From Enoplosus armatus (Eukaryota; Chordata; Actinopteri; Centrarchiformes; Enoplosidae): a stretch of 64,000 nucleotides of DNA. The notes under the pieces were generated by a model, which saw only the letters and a list, made by a program, of their open reading frames with translations, searched no databases and was not told the DNA's origin. The position numbers and the translations under genes are program-made. The stretch lies in NCBI RefSeq assembly GCF_043641665.1, contig NC_092182.1, positions 18,093,241 through 18,157,240 on the forward strand, read 5' to 3'. Of this stretch, positions 13,106 through 28,523 are shown piece after piece. Within the stretch, counting starts at the first letter, position 1. Each line of letters starts with the position of its first letter.

Positions 13106-16100
13106 GGAAATGTCCTTGTAGGGAATTGAATGAATGTTTAACAGGCTTACGTTTGTTTTATTTATAATAGTGGTGACAATGATGCACAGAGACTGCTAAG
13201 GATATTCTTTGAGAAGGGGAAGTGTAGGGGAGGAAGTTCTTTCTTTGTTTTAATTCATAAAAGAATTGTAACTACACTTACACATATACAGCCTCATTAG
13301 GTCTACACATACAGTAGTTACAGCAGAAAAGAAAGTCATATAATTGTCATTGTCAGAACATCAAATTATGTGTAACATGGGTGTAACAGCAGAGTAAAGC
13401 ATTTCATAAAGCCTTTAATTTCATTGCTTTTAAGTTTAAGATATGTCTTTTGATAAAAATAAAAAAAATATCTCTAACATTACACCCTCTGTATCAGTTT
13501 ACCTTGACATCCAGATACAGTACGAGTTCATTACTTCAGTATGTCACGATTAGGCACAAAGTGATGATGAGTGTACGCCTGGAAGTGATTTGATGTTAAT
13601 CCAGATTTCATGAGGGGAACGCTGACACATAGACACATATTTGTATGGTCACAGGTTTGCAAATAAACTGTGAAACAGACATTCAGATGCATATCATATT
13701 TTTCTTTGTCTGTGTTTCAGCTTCTGTGTTAAATGGTGGAGAAATTAAATCTGCAGCCGGGTGAGTAGCAACTGTGATCTTATATAAGAAACAAAGAATG
13801 TTGTGCTAGTGAATATTAGTTAATATGAATCCACGTTGCTTTAATCATTAAACTGACAGAGGCCATTCTGTATTTCCTGTTTTCAGCACAAGAACACAAT
13901 TCATTTAGGAGAGAGATGAACTGCCTTTGAGTTTTCTCACGTTTCCTCACTTAAATTCAGCAGAGTCTGGTGGTTACACCCCTGCACACGGAGCCTGTTT
14001 CTATTGAAATGATTCAGAGGTGTAAATGAGATTGTAGACTGAGATATGTTACATTATATGGACGCTTCTTTAGTTTTGAAAGAATATTTGAAGAAATGTG
14101 ACTTTCTGCATTTACTAAATCAATACTATAAATGGACTGTTGTTATTTTTCTTCTTCTCCTCACTCTCTGACCATGAAGCTTTGCAGGATATACATCCAC
14201 CAAACAAGGCCACAGCAGACCCTCCTGCAGGTCAGTGGCCGACCTCTTCCTTGTGTTAATGTAAATCAGCGAGGCTTTATGTTTGCTCATCAGCTGACTA
14301 ACATAACTATAGGTTTTGTGTTCTTATTAAGATTGATACTTAAGATTACTATGTGTTTCTTCCACATCTGATTCGTAGGTCATACGCATTTTAACTTTTC
14401 ACATGTCTTGTCTATAGTACCCCTCGTCAGGCTCTATGTCTGCCATCACTGAACTTGGGCCACAGCATGGCCTCCAGCTGCCTCTCCTCCTCCACCTGTA
14501 AAACTACATCGAGGTGAGGCTTCGACACTTCTTAAGGTTTATTATTCTGTAGGTCTGAAGGTTTCATTTTTCTGGCTTGTTTTTTACCTTAATAATACAC
14601 ACTGTTCTTATTCTATTCATCCTTTTTTCTTTATTGATTTCATTTGTCCAATCTTTCATTAAAGGACTTTGTACCTCTCTTAATCAAATCACAAATTTGC
14701 CTCAAAAGGGCTTTAACATCCTTTATCTCTCCTTTTCTCTCACATGCAAACCAGTGTATCGGAGGTCCTGCAGTTGTGTTCGGAGGATGCAGAGGAGACG
14801 CTGTACGAGCTGGGTTTCGGCTGCGATGAGCCACAGGTCACCATTCGCATCCCTCCTCGCTTCTTCACCTTCCCCTCCATGGCTCAGGGCATCAACTTCC
14901 GCCTTTTCCTGGACTCACAGCTTCGGCGGATACGAGAGGAAGACCCCAGCCTCTCTCTTGCTAGTAAGACTATGGAGTTATTAAATCACTCTGCTGAAGG
15001 TTTTCTTTGTCATGTGAATTGTGTAATATAGTTTGATGCGTGATAAGGTGAAATAATTCTGGGATGTATGTATGATATCCATATTACTTTTATTAATTAA
15101 CATTTCATTCTTTCCACAGGTCGTTTCAGACAAGTGCAAGTGCTCACAGCAATGGCCAACGCTTTCTACTCCCTCTACTCTCACGTGTCCCGCACTCCTC
15201 TCCAGAAACTTGCCACACCAGAGTTCACCTTCTCCTCGTCTCCCGTGGAGAGGATCGAACGCTTCAGGAGCAGCGTCCGCAGCGAGCCACGCTCCCCGGT
15301 GGAGAGGCTGAAGGACACCGTCTCCAAGATGTGTCTCTACACGGGCTCTCCACGTGGGTCAGACTCCACCTCTCCACAGTCCTCGCCCAGGAAAAGGTCC
15401 AGCCTCCCTGATGTTGTGGATATAGTCCTAGCCGGGGCTACCAAGAAACTGGATTTGGGGGAATATAATAGGAGTAATTCAGTTGTGGATGTTAGGCTGG
15501 TCACGGATGATGATAAATCCTGTAACAGTGGGAAAGAGGAGCAAACACAGCAGACCGTGTTGGACACTGACACTCTTCACAATGGAAATGAAATCTGTCA
15601 TAAGGAGATGCGGTGCAGTAAACAAACAGATAGCGCTGATGTCAAAGCAGCAGACCTTGACAGCAGGACTCAGAGTGTAAGAGCATCTTTAGCGTCATCT
15701 TTATCAGGAGAAACTGTGATAGAAACTGATCATCGGTTTCTTTCATGTCAGCCAGACCTGGACCCCTGTTCAACTCAAAGTGATACAAGGGCTGCTGATC
15801 TGAAACCAGTCGTCAAGGTTACGTATGATCTAATCTGCCCCCAGATAGTCGAGAGTGTACACCAGGCGCCTTTCTGCTGTCAAGACACACATAGTCCAAA
15901 AACAAACACTCCTACCTCCTCTGAGACAGAACGCATAGATAGACCCTGTCCTGGATCACATAAACCCCCTATACAAACTGATATCTCTGAGCCTGATGTG
16001 GCCTCTTCAGGGGAAGCCAGACAGCTAGATGCATCCAGATCACTTCCTGTCCTGGCCTCCGGCGGAAGCTACACCCAGTTCTGCATCACTGTGACCGGCT

Positions 16101-17572
16101 GGGATGGGGACGACGTGTCTCCCTGTTCCTTCAAGGCACCAGATTCCAGTCATACTTCAACTGTCCCACCTGTCCAGACATGTGAGGAGTCATTTAATGA
16201 GGGGAAAAGCCAGTACCTGAATCCACTAACACATCAGGGCCCGGGGAGCGTCTCCAGTAACCTGAAACAGGTTAACTCCTTTGAGCTGGAGGAGGTACGG
16301 TAGTTTTTCCCCAGAGAATGTATGTGTAGTATTCAAATTGTGTAGCTCCATTTGGAAAGAACTAATCACATAAGCAATGATTTGGTTGGTTTTACAGAAA
16401 ATAGGAAACAAATATGAGAGTAAATGAGAGAGACTAATTACAAACTTACTCTAAAAGAAGATGCCTCTTCCGTAAATGGGTTCAAGAAACATGATGAAAG
16501 GGTTCATTCAGTGGATGCTGTTTGGTTCTGGCTGGGTTTGTCTTTAAGATTAGAAAAGAAAAATAAACAACTGATACCACCGAATCGCTGATATTCTATC
16601 AGAAAATGGGATTAAATATGGTAGTCTATATTATTACATAGCTTCCTATGTGACTGTGCACAAGTGTGCGTTGTGATGTTGACGAGGAAACAAAACATTG
16701 TTCAGTCCTAATGGTGTATAATTTCTTCGTGTTATTGTTTCCTAATTATACAAGAGTCAACGCAGACATACAGTATATAATATATACTTCATACCTTTTG
16801 TCTCCGTAGGTTCACAGTGCGGGAGAGGAAGATTTTGGTCAATCTACAAGAACAACCTCCCCATTCTCCAAAAAACACCAATACAAAGGTAAAGTATATT
16901 TGTATTTTATTTGTGTGATGTTTTTTTTTGCATGAACACAGGTCAAAGGCAGTAGGTACAAGTGTTGCTTTGCTGCACAGCAGTCATTTTACAGGAGCAA
17001 GACTTTAAAAATAGCTGTTTCTAATACACTGAGTGGCAGTTTGTGTGGTTACCAAATTGCTGAACCCCATTCACAACAAACACAGCATTCACTGGTTTTA
17101 CACGGTTAGAAAAAGGTGTTGTCAGTCAACGCTGTGACCAGAATGCTGGACAACACAAGGACGTTTCTAGACATGCATGAACAAATTTGTGTATGTAAAA
17201 AAAACAAGTCCGGCTAAACTTGAATATTTTACTTCGGGCTCACTGTAGGTCTTGTGTTGAGGTTAGACATGGGAGGAATTACGTAGTTTAGTCAAATTTA
17301 TGTAGAAAGGGATGTGTGTGAGAGTATACGTGTAAAAAGGTCATTGTGCAGGTGTATTTGTCACGAAGAACATACTGTATGTGCCTTGTGTGTCTATTCA
17401 GGTCAGATTGCAGCTGCATCTGTGCAGTGGCATACATTGCATGGAGTTGTTGCCTGACTGTGTGTTGTGTCCTTGTGTAGGTGAAGTGGTCCGGGGCGAT
17501 AGCATGCAGTCAGACAGCAGCGGCTACGCAGACGAAGAAGTCAGCCCCTCATCAAACACACATAGCAGATAA
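10805..17572 (+). CDS. tespa1: TESPA1-like IP3-receptor-binding protein (KRAP/ITPRID family), eleven coding exons
   Basis: In mammals TESPA1 binds inositol trisphosphate receptors and supports T-cell receptor Ca2+ signalling and thymocyte selection. Exons: 10805-10949, 11268-11310, 12283-12323, 13001-13054, 13721-13760, 14180-14230, 14418-14513, 14755-14963, 15120-16294, 16810-16888, 17481-17572. Phases agree throughout, giving 674 residues (human about 521; the large exon 9 accounts for much of the extra length). Seen: N-terminal RRRAW; KIENWLQDCG; the family core from about residue 158 with SVSEVLQ, LYELGFG, RIPPRFF, QGINFRLFLDSQLRRI and SRFRQVQVL; then MCLYTGSPRG; C-terminal FELEEV and DSSGYADEE. 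The FF pair needed for IP3-receptor binding in TESPA1/KRAP is kept (F193, F194). The exon 6 acceptor CCATGAAG is chosen because the alternative TTTGCAG breaks phase. A six-codon uORF (10775-10795) precedes the start. Most uncertain parts: exons 3 and 6. ITPRID1/2 are alternatives, but the short length and C-terminus favour tespa1. Confidence 0.88.
12214..12250 (+). repeat. (TG)n microsatellite upstream of tespa1 exon 3
   Basis: An uninterrupted TG tract of about 18 units ends about 33 bases before tespa1 exon 3. It is complementary to the CA tract after exon 4. Confidence 0.95.
12480..12915 (-). mobile_element. CAGTGGTGG-family non-autonomous DNA element (reverse), in a tespa1 intron
   Basis: It starts CAGTGGTGGAGGAAGTATCC and carries the shared internal phrases (TATTATCAGCAAAATGTA, AATATTTCCCTCTGAA, AGCATGAAATGGAAATAC). 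The CAGTGGTGG end and the inverted CCACTG end on other copies suggest a hAT-like non-autonomous element, but no transposase is present to confirm this. It lies between tespa1 exons 3 and 4. The right boundary is approximate. Confidence 0.65.
13060..13103 (+). repeat. (CA)n microsatellite immediately after a tespa1 splice donor
   Basis: A CA tract of about 22 units begins five bases into the intron that follows tespa1 exon 4 (donor GTAAG at 13055). Intronic CA repeats near 5' splice sites are known binding sites for hnRNP L. Confidence 0.95.
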
Positions 17573-17886
17573 CAGAGAACCCATGTAAACAACATTCAAA
17601 GAAGCACTTTTCTCTCACCTGGGCTGATTTGGAAAGAGCTTCCAAGCAAGAGCCTCCAGTCAAACAGGCCCAGAAGATTAAGATGCCATGGCTCTGTCAG
17701 AGGATTGGTCACATGTGAAACTTTCAGAGGCGCTACACTGAAAAAACTTTTTTTCCCAATAAGAAAAGTTCCAGATGTGCAAAGCATAGAAGTTTCACCC
17801 AAGTGCTTGTACTGAATACAGAATATTGTAAATAAGTAAACATAAAACTGTTCAAAGGTCCTGATGAAATACTGTGTGGATGTTTT

Positions 17887-17892
17887 ATTAAA
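17887..17892 (+). terminator. Probable tespa1 poly(A) signal (ATTAAA)
   Basis: ATTAAA lies about 315 bases after the tespa1 stop codon, a normal 3' UTR length. It is the best hexamer before the opposing tarbp2 signal. Cleavage is expected near 17905-17920. Confidence 0.55.
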
Positions 17893-17937
17893 ATGGTAAT
17901 TCAATCAGGAAGTTAAAACGACAACAGTACAAAAATG

Positions 17938-17943
17938 TTTTAT
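17938..17943 (-). terminator. Probable tarbp2 poly(A) signal (AATAAA, minus strand)
   Basis: The plus strand reads TTTATT here, so the minus strand carries a canonical AATAAA. It would end a tarbp2 3' UTR of about 1.9 kb (down from 19823). Cleavage is expected near 17915-17928, essentially at the tespa1 end. Confidence 0.55.
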
Positions 17944-19823
17944 TGGAAACAAAGTCGATTTCACATGGAGCTCACACTTTAGTTCATTGTTTTTCTAAAA
18001 CTGGGCCACCTTTTCAACTACCACAACAAAGAAGTCTATTGCAAATGTATCGATGTCAGCATTGATGTAGATGGTGTAAGCACCTGAAATCCACTAAAAA
18101 CCCGCAGTTTAGTTCCTTATTTCAGTAATCAGAAAAAATAATATGCAGATCTGCCTTTTCAGAGAATCAGGTCAACGTTACATCAAACACACTGTGCTGT
18201 AAACTAGTGGGAATAGATGAACAAAAACATGGTCAGCCTGCAAAGGACATTGTCTTTTCAAGTAGTGCAAAGGGTTTCCAATTTTCAATGCTTATGTCAG
18301 CCGAATGCAAGGCATACTGCATCAACCGATATGCAATCGCAGTAAGCTAGGTGGTAATGAATCCTTACACCAAAACACACAACATAATGTGGAAAACCAC
18401 CACCATCAATTTTCAAATATTACAGGATTTATCGCCACTTTGACAGAAAAAAAACTTAAATTTAAATGAAACACTATTGGGTATAATGATAATAATTAAT
18501 GTATAAAATTTAAACTCCACATATGTTGTAGCTTTGTTAGTCTGGCCTATGATACTGAAAGTCAAAAGTAAGGTTTTAGCTTGATTTTAACGAGAACAAT
18601 TCTTCATCAGAAGACTCGCAGTACTTTGTCCTCAATCAAAAACTTATCCTAACTTATCCTCACGCAAAGACAGAATGAAGTAATAGAAAATATGGCAAAT
18701 TTTAAAGCAGTGATAACACTTTACAATGCACATTCAGGAGTAAATGGGACCAAAACATAGATTTTAAATTTAATTTCAATGTTGCAGAGTATTTTTTAAT
18801 CATCTGCACAATTCAAAACACACAGCTTGAGTACTTTCTCGCTTTGTGTTCATAAAACCTCTGAGGATCATGTTGAGAGTTCATAAAATGCTCTGAAAGC
18901 CATAAATATGAGCCCAATCCTTGCAAGGAAGTCTACAAAGGGGCAAAACTGCACACATTACAAGGACAATTCATATCATTCAGTCATCTGATCCTTCTCA
19001 CAATTTCTACTTCGGGGAATGCCAAAGAGCAACATGATTAGAAAGGGTTAATTTCCAACATTTTAAACCTAATTTGAGTTCATAATGTTAAACAAAGATA
19101 ACATGGTGATTTTCAACTGACTGTAATCTTTAAGAACATCACAGAGACGAACAGCTTTGAGTTTTTAGGGTTCAAATTAATGTACAACAAAAACCACATT
19201 TTCAATACTCACACAAGGTCATCTGAAAACAGGGCAGTGTTTTAAAATAATTATCCTCTGATATCGATTGAGTCCTTTTCTCTCCACGTTTCGGCACATG
19301 GCTGGAAGTATTTTTCTTACGTTCATCCATGTGAACGGGGAATAAACGAAGCACCAACAATTGGCAATTCTATAGCCCAATTTCTACAATCCCCTTTGAC
19401 CTTTTGCAGTTTTTGTTGCATTACAATTTGTCTGCAGTTATTTGAGAACTCACTGCAAGAGCACCATTTATGATTTCAGATAAAGATAAAGACTTTAGCT
19501 TTTGGGGGAAATACAGTGCTGTGCACAGATTCGTGGCGGGCAAAGACTGAAAATGCATTTTAAAATAAATTTTGACAAATATGCAAAATGTCAAGGAGAG
19601 GGGTACATGAGTTCTTGGGCAACTAAATCTTCGTTGGCAACAATAAGAAATCGACCATTACACGGCTCCAGGGGTTAATTTGGGGACAGAAAAAGTCTCT
19701 ATTTCCAAATTTGAGGTAATTCACGTTATTTGAACTCATCACAAAAGTGCATCCTTCGTCCACAGTGGAAATGTATCCTGACTGTGTAGCGGCGAGTTCG
19801 AGTCTGTGAGGAGGAAGATGACA
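17944..19823 (-). other. tarbp2 3' UTR
   Basis: About 1.9 kb of A/T-rich sequence without coding potential runs from the tarbp2 stop codon to the AATAAA at 17943-17938. No internal canonical AATAAA was noticed on the minus strand. The extent is inferred from that signal. Confidence 0.5.
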
Positions 19824-24803
<4,980 letters not shown>

Positions 24804-25030
24804 TCCCTATTTCACGCAGACAGACCCGATCGGTTTCGGATGGTCAACCCCCCCACCAAAACAGACACTTGCTTTCATTTGACGGTATTTCCCCCAGACA
24901 GACGATGAAGCAACGACATGTGAAGAGCATACGAAGCCCCCTATCGCTCCGACAGATGCAGCGAAACACTTTTGGAGCACAAATATGACGTATGACGGAT
25001 TCCCGCGAAACTCGGATTCTGATTGGTCCG
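24804..25030 (-). promoter_or_regulatory. tarbp2 5' leader and candidate promoter
   Basis: Upstream of the tarbp2 ATG the minus strand carries an inverted-CCAAT site (ATTGG on plus at 25022-25026), an E2F-like palindrome TTCCCGCGAAA (25000-25010) and CRE-like TGACGTA (24986-24992). This fits a TATA-less housekeeping promoter. The transcription start is not fixed. Confidence 0.5.
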
Positions 25031-25964
25031 TAGACTCCTTCGGTTGGTTCGTTTTGAACACCGGAAAACACCGACGCGAGGAAAAGTGTGCGAGTAAAAC
25101 TGTTCAAATATTCAGGTATTTATGTGCAGCGACCTCATGGACGGTTGTTTCATAACAACAGCAGAAACAGGTAACAGGTGCATAGTCACTTCCATTAAAC
25201 TGACTGGGAACTTTAGTTTGCAGCGGTGAAAAAAAAGTACCACTGTCACACACGTGTAAACATATTTAATCAAAAGTAGAAATCGTTCATTTAAATTGTG
25301 CATTAAGTACAACTAAATAAAGATATAATGCACGTACCTAGCTAGCACAGTAAAATAAACTTATATAACCATAAGACAGGACCAAACGGATAAGGTCTAC
25401 TTATTTTGGTCTCCCTTTCACGGTGTTAACACGATTTACGTTAGTGCGGGGACTGTTGCATTAAACACAAAGAAACGTACTTCATGAGTGTTGTTTGTTT
25501 GCAGCTAGTTTAAATCATTAAACTGTCAACCTGTCAACACAACTGCAGTTGATAAAAAAAAGTTACAGAAAGTAGTTAAGTGCCACTATCAAGTTTACCT
25601 GAGTGAATGTTAGTTGTTTCTGCCTCGTTTTGTTCTGCGTGTGAGCAAGTCATTATCGAGAGAGCATTTGTTTTGCTTGACAACTTTAAATGCATTCTGG
25701 CCCTCTGTGCAATAATCTGTTATGACCAAAAGGAACCAGAAGAGGGCGACAGTCATTCACTGATCTGCCCGTCTGACAAGGCTCTCTGCCGGGGCTTTCT
25801 TGGTACTTTGGGGCCTTGGTTTGCCTGGCACCTGTTATCTCCAATATAGACCAACACGGATTCGCGGGAAATTTCACTAGTTTGATAGACTGACCTTCCC
25901 AAAGGTAAAAATTTGGGTTTGGACTCAGACTAATTTTTGTGCATCCACTCAAAAGGATAATAAA

Positions 25965-26120
25965 TAATAACAACAAACTTTATCACCTTTCAAAACAAAG
26001 GTACAAGGTGCTTTACATGGGGAAATTCAGATCAAGATATCTCAGCACTACAATTAAATAAAATCAGTCAATTACAAATCAAAGTGGTGCAACACAGTGT
26101 AAAAACAAAATACAACACAA
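25965..26120. repeat. Possible interspersed repeat (SINE/LINE tail type)
   Basis: AACAACAAACTTTATCACCT and GTGCTTTACATGGGGAAATTC resemble the teleost repeat with 'tttatttatatagcacctttc...ggtgctttaca'. Boundaries and family are uncertain. Confidence 0.3.
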
Positions 26121-27278
26121 TGAAATAAGAATATACAGGTAACAAGCGGTTGAAAAGATGATAGGTCTACCCACATGGCATGACCAAACTTTACCCTTTA
26201 GTAAGTGTGTTGTGTGTGGAGATGGTAATGCAGTTAGTTATAGAATAAGACTACAGGCCGACAACTCTAATTAAAGTGGAGTTTCTTTGCTTAGTTTGGA
26301 TCCCTTTGCCTCTGTGAATACCCAGAGGAGCCGTACAGACCCTTAAAATCCTTTGGACCCACAACTTCAGAACCTCCTGCTCCAACTAATATAGCAGCAC
26401 TTCCATAAAATATTTCAGTGGATTTTCCACCTTTCCATCATCTCCTTTATTTCTGTGGCTCGACAATTAATCCCACGATGGTTTGCTCGTAAAAACCCCT
26501 GCTGGCCACTGTTGAAATACAGCTTGGACTCTGATGGCTTCATTCACTGGCATCAGTGTAGATAAGCACATTTTGCCAAGTGCAACACAAAGTGAACTTT
26601 GCCATGACAATGAGTGAAGTTGTCTCCCATTTGAACTCCCAAACCTACAATCAAAGCACCATGATTTATCTGTGACCAGAGTATACCCCTCCTGCTCATT
26701 ACTCATACTTTCAGCGTTAATTTGATTGTTCGCTGGGCCTTCATTTGTCAGTTGAAAGCCCTAATTTATTGACGTATAACGTGATAATGTAAGTGTTTTT
26801 ATTGAGCTTGTGGTTAAATCACTGACTGAATGAGATCAGAAATGAATACCGTCTTACAGCAGTTACAGTACATCCAAAATGTATGCACACGAAGACACAA
26901 ACACACTTTCCTTTCCCCCTGTCTTGGCCTGGTGCATCAGTATGTGTGGTTCTTTGGTTGCCAAAATCATCAGTAGATATCTTCAAGCATGGAGCTGTAT
27001 GAATGCTCTTTTTCCCCTCCTTCCACAATATGATGTGTTTCCTTTTTTGTGTGTGTTTTGATCCCAAGCTGTGCTGTGGTGAGGCGCGGGTTCGAGTGGC
27101 GCTCCCGTGTTATTTTTGGCAGCAGCAGTGGTTGGTGGCTGTTGAGGAGAGAGGAGACAGAAGGGGGATAGCATGAAGCCCAAAACCGAGGCTGTTTAAA
27201 GGATTTCTGTCTGAAGGAATTGCTTTGTAATGATCAGAGACTCTTCATGGATGTGCGCGTGTGTCCGCTCATGCATGA

Positions 27279-27284
27279 ACACAC

Positions 27285-27350
<66 letters not shown>
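27279..27350. repeat. (AC)n microsatellite
   Basis: An AC tract of about 70 bases with one GC interruption near 27289. Confidence 0.95.
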
Positions 27351-27357
<7 letters not shown>

Positions 27358-28496
27358 GGCTGGCATGCACATTCGTTCATTTAACACTTCACAAACACCT
27401 CATATACATGTTCTCATTCGCAGACCACACACTCAGAGTTGCTAAATTGCTTAACATGTGAAAAGCTCAGTTTTTTTTATAGAATCCACGTATGATGGAA
27501 CCAACATTTAACTCTACCGGCAAATTTAAATATTTGGTCCTATTTACTTTTCAGACGTACTCTATTCCTGTCACATGGGAACCACTTCTTGTTTGTCAAC
27601 CACTTTGCTCTCTCTCCTCTGTGGGAGTCAGTCTGAGACATGCTGCCTGCTCAGGCAACATGCAGTGTCAGACATTCACGCTCCTCCCTCTACGCTTCTG
27701 AAAACACCATTTGAAAAAGATTTTCTCCAACTCTATTCTTGGCCACAGATCAAGAGAACGTTATTACTCTACTTTATTTATTTATATTTTGTGGTGGTGA
27801 TGTGTGTGAATGTATGTGTGCGTGTATGGATGTGTGTGTGTGCGGGTGAGTGATATGTAATTGTGTATGTATGTGTGTTAACCCACAAAGATATTTCAAT
27901 TTCTTCAGAATATTAAATAAACATGCAGCAGCAGCAGCAGCTTCAGTGAAGCGCTGCCTGCCAGTGGGTTTTGGGTTGGATGGGTGGCGGTGCTGGTGGT
28001 GAAGGGGGAGAGGGGGTTTGTGGCCGTGGCTCTGGGGGGGTGAGGCAGCTCATGGTCAGGGCCCCCGCCGGACACACTGGCGCCTCGCGCTGGAGGACTT
28101 CTGAACCACCACACTCCTCCACCAAAACCCTGCCAACCCTGGCTCCCTGCTCCCGCTTCCAACCCAAATCACTCAGTTCTTTTTCTGCATTTTGACTCTC
28201 TCTCGCTCTCTTTCTCTCTGTCTGTCTTACTGTCTCTCTCTCTTCTCCCTCCTTCCCCCCTGACTCTTTTTCCTTCTTCAGTTGATCCAAATCCAGATTC
28301 ATTTGCTGTTTGGCTGCATTCTCTTTTCTCACTTACTGCTGTACTTTTAGTGGCAGGTCTTTCTGATTGTGTTTTCTCTACCTTTTCTCCTGAGGATTTT
28401 GTGTTTTTACATATCCACCACCCCTTTTTCTGCACTGTCTCTCTTAAATCCCTTCACTTAAAATGTTCCAAGGGAAGCATTTAGTGGCTTGAACCT

Positions 28497-28523
28497 AAAA
28501 AAAAAAAAAAAAAAAAAAAAAAA
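28497..28523. repeat. Poly(A) run of 27 bases
   Basis: Uninterrupted A homopolymer. It may be the tail of a retroposed sequence, but no recognisable SINE body precedes it. Confidence 0.9.

Noticed and set aside
14188..14230. Alternative tespa1 exon 6 start at TTTGCAG|GATATAC
   Set aside because: It would end in the wrong phase for exon 7. The acceptor eight bases upstream keeps the frame and gives the family-like GHSRPSC sequence.
27060..27110. tRNA-like B box (GGTTCGAGTGG) in a G/C-rich stretch
   Set aside because: No A box at the right distance and the T-arm bases do not pair, so there is no cloverleaf.
27943..28435. Minus-strand open frames rich in Glu, Arg and Lys
   Set aside because: They come from CT-rich simple sequence (TCTCTC, CTTCTTC) read in reverse; no domain or conserved motif.
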